Positions 11,598 through 21,600 of a stretch of DNA of 64,000 bases are shown piece by piece. The DNA is taken from assembly GCA_004764695.1 (NCBI GenBank), contig SMSO01000035.1, positions 1,424,001 through 1,488,000 on the forward strand. Direction: 5' to 3'. Source of the stretch: Schizochytrium sp. TIO01 (Eukaryota; Sar; Bigyra; Thraustochytrida; Thraustochytriidae). Within the stretch, counting starts at the first letter, position 1. Each line of letters starts with the position of its first letter. The notes under the pieces were generated by a model. The model ran no database searches. It was not told the DNA's origin and worked only from the letters and a program-made list of their open reading frames with translations. The translations under genes were made by a program, and so were the position numbers.

Positions 11598-11620
11598 TGC
11601 TTTCTTTCTGTTTCCCGCCT

Positions 11621-11965
11621 CACTCGTGGCGCGTGTACCTGAGGTGTGCACCCCGACGAGCTGTCGCTTCTTTCCCCCCTGCCCCCTCTTTTTTCCCCGA
11701 GCCCCCGAGCCGCCCGCTTATTTACCGCCTCCATGCCCTCGGGCACTTATCCCACCGGGTCATCTTAGAGAAGGTCTTGTGGGAACGGGGGGCGCTTTTG
11801 ACGATGGAACCAGGAGTTCCAGGTCCTTAAGGAGCCGCGGCTGTCCCAATATGGGGGGAGGGCTTATGTGCCCTAAAGGTTCGCTAGGCCGGAAAGGCCT
11901 CCATCTTGGGCAATGCACCTTAAAGTAAAGGCCCCTGGGTCCTCCATGGCTAAGTAAGTAGCTAG
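11621..11965. other. GC-rich unique segment of unknown function
   Basis: Clearly more GC-rich than its surroundings, with several short inverted repeats (for example ggaaccaggagttcc, and ggccggaaaggcc near 11889). Frames on both strands are open for 60-100 codons but have no recognisable domain. It could be a non-coding RNA, a decayed gene or an inserted segment; nothing in the sequence decides. Confidence 0.3.
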
Positions 11966-12317
11966 CCAACTAACTACGTAAGCGACTAACTGAGCAGGAA
12001 TCTATTTGGAGAATGAATAGAGATAATAAACATGAGTAAAAATGATAGTAATAAGTCAGAAAATGAACTTAGTTCTACTATGCGAAGAGAGGAGAAAGAA
12101 GAGAAACAAAAGGAAACAATGACTATAACAGCGACAATAAATGACAACCATAACAGAAACAACAGAAACAATAGAAACAACAACGACAACGACAACAACA
12201 ACAACTCGAGCAAGGGAACGGCCACGAGGCCCTTGCTTGTGCCGCTCGCTCGTGCGCAGCTGGCCTGGAGGGAGGACAGCGCGGGGGCTCGTGGCAGCGG
12301 CCGCCTCCGCCGCCGCG

Positions 12318-12350
12318 ATGGCTGTCTGTCTGTCTGTCTGTCTGTCTGCC
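12318..12350. repeat. (CTGT)n microsatellite
   Basis: Tandem ctgt units. The complementary (ACAG)n recurs at 59637-59661 and 62741-62766. Confidence 0.9.
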
Positions 12351-12499
12351 GGTCTCGAGGCGAGACAAGAAAGCAGGGAATGAGAAGCGTACGAGAAAAG
12401 GAAACCTTCAAAGAATGGGAAAAGAAATCATCGATTCGAGTGTGTTAATTAATAAATAAATATGGCGAATCGATGCAAAGAAAGAACGAAACAAAGAAT

Positions 12500-12513
12500 G
12501 AACAAGGAATTAA

Positions 12514-12570
<57 letters not shown>

Positions 12571-12600
12571 AAAGAAGAGAGAAAGAGAGAGACAAGGAGG
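12500..12600. repeat. (GA)n / (GAAA)n purine tract
   Basis: Almost pure A/G on the plus strand for about 100 bp: an alternating GA core followed by GAAA units, then mixed GAGA. The Lys/Glu/Arg frames through it are repeat artefacts. Confidence 0.9.
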
Positions 12601-12980
12601 GAGGCCGCCGCAAGTCCAAGCCGTGCGTCTCTCCTTCGCCAGCGCCGCTTCTGCTGGTTTTACTGCCAACAACCCCTCCGCCACCCCTCCCCGTGGCCCC
12701 CGTGGCCTCTCCTTCTCTTTGCCTTCCTGCCTCCCTCCCCGCCACGCCCCTCTGCGATTGCGTCGTTGGCTTTGGCGCTCTTCTTCTTCTCTCTCTTCGC
12801 TCCTTTTCATCAGTCAGTCCTTTCCGCTTCTTTGAAAAACAACCACGGCCCCTCCATCCTATACCCCTCCTAACCAATACCCTAGCACTCCCTCCAATCT
12901 CGTCTTCATCTATTTATTGATCTATTTCTTGTTCATATATATTTATATGTATGCTCCGTTTCTTGCTTTGTTTGTTTGTT

Positions 12981-13046
12981 TGCTTTGTTTGTTTGCTTAT
13001 CTGCTTTGTTTGTTTGCTTATCTGCTTTGTTTGTTTGCTTATCTGC
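12981..13046. repeat. 21-bp minisatellite, three complete copies
   Basis: Unit tgctttgtttgtttgcttat plus c. Identical copies lie at 12981-13001, 13002-13022 and 13023-13043, followed by a partial copy. They are preceded by a related ttgtttgtttgtttgc stretch. Confidence 0.95.
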
Positions 13047-13198
13047 TAAAAAGCTTTTTCTCTGAGGAGGGAACACATAGTAAATAGCAGAGGCGGAGAA
13101 GGAGTCTGAACCGCCTCATAGTACTCTCATAGAGCTCTCGTTGACGGAGAAAGAATTGGCTTGGAGGTGGAGAGAGAAAAAGAAAAGAGAAAGAGTTG

Positions 13199-13267
13199 GG
13201 AATGAATGAATGAATGAATGAATGAATGAATGAATGAATGAATGAGTGAGTGAGTGAGTGAGTGAGA
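13199..13267. repeat. (AATG)n then (AGTG)n microsatellite
   Basis: About eleven AATG units run directly into AGTG units, then agag. The unit changes by one base without a gap, as in a mutated and re-expanded array. Confidence 0.95.
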
Positions 13268-13297
13268 GAGAGATTGAATGAATGAGCGTGTGAAAGA

Positions 13298-13409
13298 ATG
13301 TATGTATGTATGTATGTTTGTATGTATGTATGTATGTATGTATGTATGTATGTATGTATGTATGTATGTATGTATGTATGTATGTATGTATGTATGTATG
13401 TATATATGA
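13298..13409. repeat. (TATG)n microsatellite, about 110 bp
   Basis: More than 25 TATG units with one TTTG variant near 13316. It lies 200-300 bp upstream of the acidic-protein start and may be within its promoter or leader. Confidence 0.95.
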
Positions 13410-13607
13410 TGTATGTGAAAAGAAGGGTAGAACAAGAGAAAGAATGAATGAGTGAGCGGCAGACTGTCAACGCGATCTACACGAGGTCTACGTGCTGAGT
13501 TTGCGTGCAAAGCTGCGTATTCGAGTGCCCCGAAGTGTCCGCGTGGTTGGCTCGCGAGTTCATCGATAGTTTTGCAGTTTGCCAAGCCTGGAATAGAGTT
13601 TGGCACC

Positions 13608-14276
13608 ATGGAGGTTGCCCTCATCTCGGGGCTTGGGTTCACCTTTGCTCAAGAGCAGATCTTGGGCGGCGAGGGTGTCTTTGATGAGTCATTCCTTTCG
13701 CAACTGGAGCCTACGCGAGGATTGGCCGGGTTCAAGCGTCGTGCGGACTCCACATGCTCCTCATTTGCTGGCGAAGGCGAGACTGCCTCTGGAAAGCGAC
13801 GCAAGCTGCCTTGTGAGCCATTGGCACTTTCTGACGCTTTGCAACAGCTCGCGCTCCCCCCTGCGCTTCTCGAGGTTGTCGTGGACGTTCTGAGCGCGGA
13901 AGACTCTGAGCTCAGCGATTCCGAAGACTCCGACGGAGACTCTGACTGCGACGAGAACGACGACGCTGCCGAACGACCCGTGGCTGCCTTTGATATTGAA
14001 AACTCCGAAGACATGTTCTGCTTCTACGCTGTGCCCGACTCCGACTGCGACTCAGATGAGGAGGACGACTCCGACGACGAATTCGCAATGGTGGATGTCC
14101 CCCTTACTTTCTTCGCAATCGCTAGCGACGACGAGGAAGACGACGAGGAGGACAGCGACGCCAGCGACGCCGGTTGCAGCTGCTCATCGTCTGCCTCAGT
14201 GAATGCCTCAGAAGCCCTCTCTATGCCGGCGCTGCCATCAAATATCTTCTCGCCCATATCTGCATGTGGCTTGTGA
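13608..14276 (+). CDS. Acidic Asp/Glu/Ser-rich hypothetical protein
   Basis: I do not recognise this 222-residue product. The start at 13608 has an ideal context (caccATGg). The frame continues upstream to 13452 but starts best here. The N-terminal half is ordered-looking (MEVALISGLGFTFAQEQIL, then a GKRRK basic motif that may be a nuclear signal). A Leu-rich helix LSDALQQLALPPALLEVVVD follows. The C-terminal half has repeated Ser-Asp-Ser-Glu and Asp/Glu runs (EDSELSDSEDSDGDSD, DDEEDDEEDSDASDA), typical of casein kinase 2 substrates and histone- or RNA-binding acidic proteins. It ends with a Cys/Ser patch and Ala/Pro-rich tail. Codon use is GC3-rich, unlike the simple repeats around it. It could be a nuclear acidic chaperone-like or transcription-related protein, but that is inference. 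Confidence 0.6.
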   Translation: MEVALISGLGFTFAQEQILGGEGVFDESFLSQLEPTRGLAGFKRRADSTCSSFAGEGETASGKRRKLPCEPLALSDALQQLALPPALLEVVVDVLSAEDSELSDSEDSDGDSDCDENDDAAERPVAAFDIENSEDMFCFYAVPDSDCDSDEEDDSDDEFAMVDVPLTFFAIASDDEEDDEEDSDASDAGCSCSSSASVNASEALSMPALPSNIFSPISACGL

Positions 14277-15098
14277 CAGACACAGACACGTTCTGCCACT
14301 GCCTAAACCTGCCTCGGGTGTCTATTTATGAATGGACGCCCGCTCGCACATGTACGATGATGAAGATGAAACGAGGAGGCCATCAATTTCTCCATCGCAG
14401 AGATTGTGCCCTCCTCAGATGCCCACTCGCCCTCCTGGCTCCTGTCGCCTCCTGCCCATATTTTTTAGACTTCTCCACACCCTCTGAGCAAACTCCTTGC
14501 GGAGAGGAATCAACACAGCAACATTTATTCGCCTTCTCGGCGCCGTTGGCGAAAGTGGCCCAAGAATTGGCCAATTTGTCGATCAATCGATTAAATAATG
14601 AATTAGTCGAGCGATCGAGCGATCAAACCGCGAACCCGGCTCGTCTGCTCCTGTGCTATTGTTAAAGATGGCGACGCCGGGCGCGGTACCTTGACCTTTA
14701 TTCTCTCCCTAATCAGCCCTTTGACCAATCTCTTTCCTGGTTCTCGAGCTCTAACTTCTTCGTTGCCGTCGGACTCCGCAGTCTCGACGGCGTGCTCGAT
14801 GACCACCACTCCGCTAGGGAATACCTACCGGAAAAGCTAGCCATAGCGCTGAGAACAATTGCAGTATTTGTAGCGCGCCGCTCCCTTCTTTTTCTCTTAT
14901 CTATTCAGCTAGTAGCTCCGACTTAAATGATAAACTGACGATCTTTGACTCCTCCCCACCCCTTCTCCCTCCTCTGTCACCTCTGTCCTCTTGCATGGCA
15001 GCCCATGCTCCCGCGCAAACACGCGTCAAAGTCCAAAGCGCGCCGGCATGACGTCTTCTTTTCTTCTCCTCATTCTCTTTATTTATCGCCACGGTTCT

Positions 15099-15146
<48 letters not shown>

Positions 15147-15946
15147 TTCTTTTCTTTTCTTTTCTTTCTTCTCTTTGCTTTTCTTTCCTTTTCCTCTTTT
15201 CTTTGCTTTTCTTTTCTCTTCTCCTTTCTTTTCTTTCCCCCCTTATTTCGTTCTCATAGCTAACACGAGGTACCCTATGACTTTTACTTAGATACTTACT
15301 TAGAAGTAGCCTAATGTCTTTGTCTGCCTTTTGCTCTGGGATGGACCCCCCTTCCATCGGACCATCTCCTAGCAACCCAAGGGAATCAGCTTGAAAGAAT
15401 AGGGACCCATAGTCCCCGTACCATGCCCGGAGATGGTGTGTATGGTGTGTACCGAGCAAGGTGTGCGCCCTTCGGACTTGAACCATCCTAGCAAAGCGCT
15501 ATCTCTGTCCTAGCTCTAGAGTAGCGATGGCACATTCCGGGGGCGCTATTAGCAGCAGCAGCCAATAATGTGTTGCCTTTCATGAGCCAGCTGCATAATG
15601 AGGACTGCCATACGCACCATCGATGACCATGAATCTCCCGTGGCTCAAATCAACTAATGGTTCCGTCGGCGATATGTGCGTTGTGCGTTCTGCAGCGACC
15701 ACCTTTCACGAAGCTGGCATGATATTCATTCACCTATCCATCTGCCCATCAATCTATTTATCCATTTTATGTACCCATCGACTGATCCATTAACTTATTT
15801 AGGTGATCGATTGGCAAAGCGTTCAGTCGAGTCAGTCAGTCAGTCAGTCAGTCAGTCATTGGATGGCTCGGGGCGAGCCTGATTTTGGCAGACCCGTGAT
15901 TGCCACCGCTGGCTGTCAATGGGCTGCTCGAGCTCGCTTCAAGCCC
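14277..15946. other. Intergenic, simple repeats
   Basis: Downstream of the acidic-protein gene. Contains the CTTT tract at 15096-15175 and an (AGTC)n tract at 15826-15858. The segment 15440-15540 has a tRNA B-box-like string on the minus strand but no tRNA fold. No credible gene. Confidence 0.5.
15096..15240. repeat. (CTTT)n / (CTTTT)n pyrimidine tract
   Basis: About 140 bp almost purely C/T on the plus strand, starting as regular CTTT units and decaying into CTTTT and mixed TC. Confidence 0.95.
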
Positions 15947-16153
15947 TCAAGTTCTCCTGCTAGCCAGCTGGCCACAAAGCGACTTCTTCTTCTTCTTCTT
16001 CGCAGCCTTAAGTTTCTCTGGTAACCAGGAAGGACCATTTTCGGTCCGCTGGCGAGCGGAGCTACTCTTACCTTTGGCTAAGTCGCTCCTACGAGTTGCC
16101 GACTCGGCCCTCTCAACAGAAACTCTAGGAGTGCCCATAGGTGGAATCGCCAT
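15947..16153 (-). CDS. Possible small intron-containing gene (two coding exons)
   Basis: On the minus strand an ATG at 16153 (tcgATGg) opens a frame to 15947. Inside it lies an almost textbook short intron: donor GTAAGAG at 16071 and acceptor TTACCAG ending at 16018, 54 nt long. Its length is a multiple of three, so the frame is open with or without splicing. Just upstream of the ATG the minus strand reads CCTTCTCCCTACAG with AG at 16170-16169, a strong 3' splice site suggesting an intron in the 5' leader. The spliced product would be 50 residues, ending in a Lys-rich run encoded by an AAG repeat and SLCGQLASRRT. No family is recognised. This is an exon model from splice signals alone and could be wrong. 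Confidence 0.25.
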   Translation of the reverse strand: MAIPPMGTPRVSVERAESATRRSDLAKGKSSSARQRTENGPSWLPEKLKAAKKKKKKSLCGQLASRRT

Positions 16154-18042
16154 CGAGAACCACTATCACTGTAGGGAGAAGGGCAGGGTGTAGGGATTAG
16201 GGTAGGTACTCTGTGGTAGGGCTACGAGAAGGTTGGATGACCCAAATAACAGGAGCTTAATTAATATGGATTAATGTGAGAAACATTCGCTTTGCTTGGC
16301 ACGGCGATGTGTACAATACGACGTCGGTGGTTGGGATAGTTGCCCAGAGAAGAAGGTTGGCTGTCCATGGCCATTGGCAAGGAGTGGTGGAGATTGGAAA
16401 CCCAAGAATAACTTACTGTACCTACGAGACGACGGCAATGGTGGAGACGAAATTGGCAGTGATGCTGCAGGCAGAACCAGACTAGGCGGCTGGACACGGA
16501 GACAAATGCTGTCAGTCTGATCTTCAGTGCTACTGTAGTAGGGTAGTAGATCAGTCCTCTATTATCTCTAGAGCTACTTGCTTAGCTGTCTGATTGTACT
16601 CTAGCTAGAAAGCAGGAAAGTAAGCATTGCCAAGGTTGGAGAAATGCATGCAATGCAGTAGTAATACATAGTAATAGGAATGGATGAAGGATAGATATTG
16701 CAGCTTAAACTGTGGTGGGTCGTTGGGTGGAGTACTCCTGTAGAAACTATGCCTTTGCGGTAGGACCGAAGCAACCTAAGGCTTTGTTTGCTGCGAGATA
16801 ATGAAGCAGGGTTTGTCGGCGAGTAGGTCCTTAATTCATGAAGCTGGTTGACAGTTTGAGAAAAGTTGCGAGATATTTATGATGATGCCCATAAGTTTAT
16901 TCATTGGAAAACTGATGACAAATGGAAGGCTAGATGATCCCTCTCATGCTCAATTTTGCAATTTATAAGGTGTAGTAGCTATTATCGCCCTCGCTAACTT
17001 GAGGTTACACTCATCAATCTTATGTCAGAAATCAAGTCAAAACTTTTACGATCGCAAAAGTGCTGCCAGAATCACTTTATACCTACTTTACATACTTTCC
17101 TCGCACATGGATAAGGTAGATAAACTAGCTCATCCTCTGTCGAGCCCTAAATCAATCTCAACAAGTGTCTATAATGCAGCGAGCGGATCATCTGTAAAAC
17201 TGTATATTTATTCGCAAGCTTTTGGGTATACTACACAAGTGGTAAATGCATTTGCTGACAATGAAGTAGCCCATATCTGATCTTGGCAATTTTGTACAGT
17301 TTTCAGACTTGAAGTTGGGAATGATCAGGAGGCCCTCTTTCCCTCGCTTTTTGAACAAGGTATCGACAGATAACCAAGAACATGTCACTTGATACTTGCA
17401 GCTAATGTTTTGCAACGTAAAACCTAAAACTTCTCAAGGCAAAAACTCCATATTAATATAATTATAGATGGGTTTGCGGTCCACGGTTCGCCTCTTGTCT
17501 GCTCAAACCACGAGAGAAGTACCAGGTAGGTACTTTCGTCACTCCGCTCCCATTCATATGCCTTAGTTGCTCTTGGTCACTGATGCAATTATCACCTCCG
17601 CTTTCCCCTAAACTTTTCAAGCAACTTTGTATTGCGCAACTCATTTCCCTTGAACCCTCTTCGCGAAGGTAGGTACAAGGTACCTGTGCAGAGTATTAGT
17701 TGGTAGCATTAATAGTAGATTGTAGAGCCCTCAAAGATATTGAATCGTTGTGATAGTCAAGCGGGAAAAGGAGGCTCGGGCATTTGCAATATACAATTGA
17801 ATTTCAAAGAGTCTGAATCAGAGCCTCTAAAGACGATATAGATTCTTATAGCCGCGTCAAGGTTTGGCTCTTTCAAGATGGTATTGATCCTGTTTTCATT
17901 TGATTTTCACCAAAATGTTAATTATATATATATTTTTAATTAAAATATAATAATAAAATAATAAAACATGTTTTAATTGAAAACAAAATTTGAAAAATAA
18001 GAGAATTTCAATAAACTTATAAAAGTGCTTACAAAATAATTT
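16154..18042. other. Intergenic; AT-rich toward 17.9 kb
   Basis: No supportable gene. 16260-16520 is open on both strands (74-78 codons) without domain character. GTAGGTAC occurs near 16203, 17526 and 17669. From 17880 to 18060 the sequence becomes very AT-rich, with tatata and poly-T runs. Confidence 0.4.
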
Positions 18043-18655
18043 TTAGTTTTTTTTTTCTTTGTTTAGTTTTTCGTTCTTCTTCTTCCGTGCTTGTCTTTCA
18101 TCAAGCACCTCAACCAAGCTCAAACCAAACGGCACGTGAATATGCTCTGTTCCTTCGGAGTACCAACTAAGCAGAGCCTTCTTGCATTTGTTTGTATGCC
18201 CCGCGAAAGACATTTGCTGGGGCCGGACGGCCTCCATGTTGTGCCGCGGCGCTCGATTTGCCTGCGTCTTGAAGAATGGACTCCATTTTCTTTCTTTTCA
18301 TCTCAATTTCTCGACGTGCTAGAAGGGGGTGCACTAGCGAACACTACAGTACCTCATAGAAAGGATTCATAGTCTGATTGCTGCAAAACATGTGAGTTCG
18401 CAGCTTCTATTCCTTCTGCCTACCACACTTCTCGTTCTCTCATGATGCTTTCCTTTCCATCCTCGTGTGCTCCTAGTAATAATAGTCTCTTGTTTTTCGT
18501 ACTATAGGAAAGTAATCTGTTCCCACATGACTGTCAGCGAAGCAAAGATTGCTTTCTTTGATTCGGTGAATGAAAAATTGCCATCGATGGATCTCTTCGT
18601 TCGTTTGCGATGCCAGAGAGAGGACACAGCACGATTGATGGCCTCAGGTTAAGTT
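18043..18655. other. Exon-like islands, gene model unresolved
   Basis: GC content and codon pattern rise sharply between AT-rich flanks. On the minus strand, a frame open from about 18341 to a stop at 18167 reads LLARREIEMKRKKMESILQD and continues for about 35 residues, like a coiled-coil protein tail. A second minus frame (18043-18237) encodes KKALLSWYSEGTEHIHVPFG with a Lys-rich end. On the plus strand, 18510-18651 has an acceptor-like ctatag, then ATG at 18527 with MTVSEAKIAFFDSVNEKLPS, ending at TCAG-GTTAAGT, a good donor. These cannot all be coding. One or two spliced genes or decayed copies are likely, but I cannot say which. Confidence 0.25.
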
Positions 18656-21600
18656 CTCATGATACGGTCGCCAATGCGAAGTTTATGTCAATGTTGGAAA
18701 TGAATCAAAGTCATACATACGTACGTGAATTGTGCTATTGTTGTTGGAGCTTCCTGAAGGCTTGTTGGATGGATGGATTGATTGATTAATTGTAGTTTTA
18801 AGAAATTGATTTCTGCTGTGGTACGCACTAGGGTAGTACTACCGCTGTGTCGTATACTCTCAACAACGACTCACCCAAGCCACTGCCACATGTCAGGCCT
18901 ATACGCGCTGCTTCTGATACTTGGATAAACATCAAAGTGAAGTTCTCATACCGACTCACCAATATCGCAGGTATTTAGGTTGCTTCTGCAGCTAATTCTC
19001 AGCTATGTCTACCATGAATGGAATGTTTGGGGATGCAGCAGAATCCATTTGCGCTTGCACGCGATTCTGGTATACTAGTTCACAACACACGACATGACAC
19101 TGGTAACGACATGCCGCAATGTGCGAGCCAAGTGAGGGACGCGTGGATTGCTGACCAGGATACTAGCAAGGGGCACCTATAAAATGCATAGTCACGTCTT
19201 GACCTATGAGATCTACTGGGAAGCAAGAGCTCTTTGAGCAACATTAATTTATATCATCGGTCGCTAAAATTCCGCATAAATCAACGGGCGAGTACACAAC
19301 GACAGACATGGCTGACTAGGAAGTCAACTGCAAGGTCATGTACCATAGTTAATCATAGCAAAGAGTACCCCAGAGCTCTAGAAAGCATGAAGAAAATCAT
19401 ATTATGCCATGCCATGCTATGCATGTTGTGCTCCAATTTTCCTGAAGCATACAATGATAATCAATGTAGCTGTTTCGATTTACCTTGTATTTTTATACTG
19501 CGGACGGTTGTCCATTTGGATTCTTTGCGGCCCATGCATTTTTTTTGTATAAAAACCGTGAGCACTTTGGCTTTCAAAGACGCCAGTAATTCTATTATCC
19601 ATGCCACCTCGGCACTAATTTGTTCGTTGACGATGATGCCAGATATGTTGCAGCAACGATTTCTGCCTTAGTGCTGCCTTGCCAAAGAAGTGATACGACC
19701 TGTTGGAAGGCCATGTAGCTTTGCTCACTAGAAGCAGGCGAAGTGTTTTCTGCATGAATTCTTCGTACACAACGAAGCCAGCCGGCAAGAGCTCCGCGGA
19801 GTTCTCATCCATGACTTCTTCAAGTTCCTGCAAGGATCTTTAAACAGAATGGAGGATGTTTACGTACTCCATAAAAATTATTCCCGTCATGATTACACGC
19901 TTCAGTATACCCATCATGCAAGCTTACTTATGTCCCTCTTCCTCGAGTACGCTTCGTCTGGGTCACTATATCCATCAATGTAAAGTTGGAAGCGACTAAG
20001 GTATTGTTGTTATTTTGCAAAACTGCAGTTTATCAAAAAAAAAACGAATCGATTCTTTTTCGCAAAGAACAGTTTTTGTTATTTGGGTATAGGAATACCA
20101 TATGCCCTTATTCTTGGACTAAAACTTCTCCTGTTTGACGACTACAATACCATGCTTGAAGAAACCTTGGACACTAAAGGCAGGACTCTCCAGCTGCCTA
20201 AGATCACACGGCCTAATGCAGCTGGTGCCGCTTTCGAGTTCTCCCCCCCCCTCGATCAATCGCCACACGCAAGCCCTTGGCCCGATTATAGCAGCAGCTC
20301 TGAAACGATTCGTTTGATTTATTGTTCTCATTTTTATTTTTAATAAAGAAGCCTTGGCGCTTTCGATTTTCCACGTGCTCCGTCATAAACGTTGCACCGC
20401 TAGCTCGCTCCTCAGATGTTAGTGCGCACGACTGAGAAGCTGCAATTGACTGTAGACAATCAAGCAAACCGCACTTCAAATCAGTTGTTGGGCTTCATCA
20501 CGAACGAGTGAACAGATGGGCGAAGTGAGCGTCCTGGAGCCCGACTCACATTCAGTGTCGCCGTACAGCGCTGATTTTGATGTTCTTTCATAAAACGAAA
20601 CCACAAAAACAAAATAATAGAAATTAAAACATCGCAGAATAGGTGCGAAGTATTTCTTACAAGTTTAATCGTCGACGGTACTCCAATACAACAGAAAGGT
20701 AAACACACGTGTGCTAAGCTAGCAAAGTACGTACCAGTGAAATTGGCTTTTTTTTCACACTCCACCAGAGAGAACGCCAACTGAATTGTGATAAATTCGA
20801 AGGATCGCTGTAACTCGGTGTTTGATAAATTGATTTGGCCTTCCCCATTTCCCTGGCCGGGGCTCATTGGTCAGTGTGGAGCTAGCTATCTATTGTTCGC
20901 AATGCGTGCCGTTTCCAAAGGAGATCCGTGATCTAAAGGGGCACCTACGGTCAAGAAGGCAGAAACCAAGACGCTCCCTGAGGATGGCGCTCTCAAGATG
21001 GCGCTCCAGAACCAGCTCTTCTTTTTATTCAATCTCCACGCCATGAAAAGTTATCGTACCCAGTGTTTGTATTATTCAAGTTGTACCAATATATATATAT
21101 ATATATACATTAAATTTTGTTTATTCTATTTATTTATTTACAATGAAAACATATTTTATTTTATCGTATAATTTTACTAACTTCCTCCCCGAAATAAGAC
21201 AGAGGTAGGTATCAGCGAAAGCAATAATCGGCGAGAAGTTGTCATGTTATTGGCATCGCCTTCTACCGCGCGGAGTTCTGGGGGCAGCAACTTCAGCGGT
21301 TACGACAGCACTCGAACCTTCAGCAGCCGAACATTGTTGTCATCACCTGTGTCCTATTACTTCTATTTTAGCCAACACTGTATCACTTCGACTAGTCTCC
21401 ACCTTGAAAGCCAAAACTACGTTCCCGTTCTATTATTAAATCAATCAAAAAGATGTATGCAGTTCTGAGGTACAACCCTTAATCACAGGGAATCGAAGGA
21501 GTCTACAAAAAGAGGCGCCAACTCGTACTTCACAGCAAGACGCAAAGCGCACCAGCCACTTGCGTGCCTTGATAGATCCTGCGGACATTCCACGAATATG

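Larger units (their letters stand above)
7670..11620. other. Gene-poor region with simple repeats (left part)
   Basis: No convincing gene. The first few hundred bases are the slingshot promoter and 5' leader. Further along are a CAA/CAG-like tract (8085-8132), an AAAG-rich tract (8520-8610), TTTA/TTCA repeats (9210-9255), (TAGC)n (10026-10046), (TATG)n (10060-10112) and three copies of TTTTTTGTTC (10228-10262). The motif GTAGGTAC recurs at about 8972, 10361 and 10401. Open frames of 60-118 codons here are low complexity or overlap on several frames with no domain or consistent codon bias. Confidence 0.5.

Noticed and set aside
12449-12920. Several 120-150 codon frames on both strands
   Set aside because: They are translations of the GA/GAAA purine tract and its complement, with simultaneous open frames in many phases.
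13039-13642. Minus-strand frames of 143-171 codons rich in THIHTYI and HSFI repeats
   Set aside because: Pure translations of (TATG)n and (AATG)n arrays.
15440-15535. Possible tRNA on the minus strand (GGTTCAAGTCC B-box-like string near 15475)
   Set aside because: The flanking bases do not form a T stem, the D arm lacks the GG pair, and only four acceptor pairs form.
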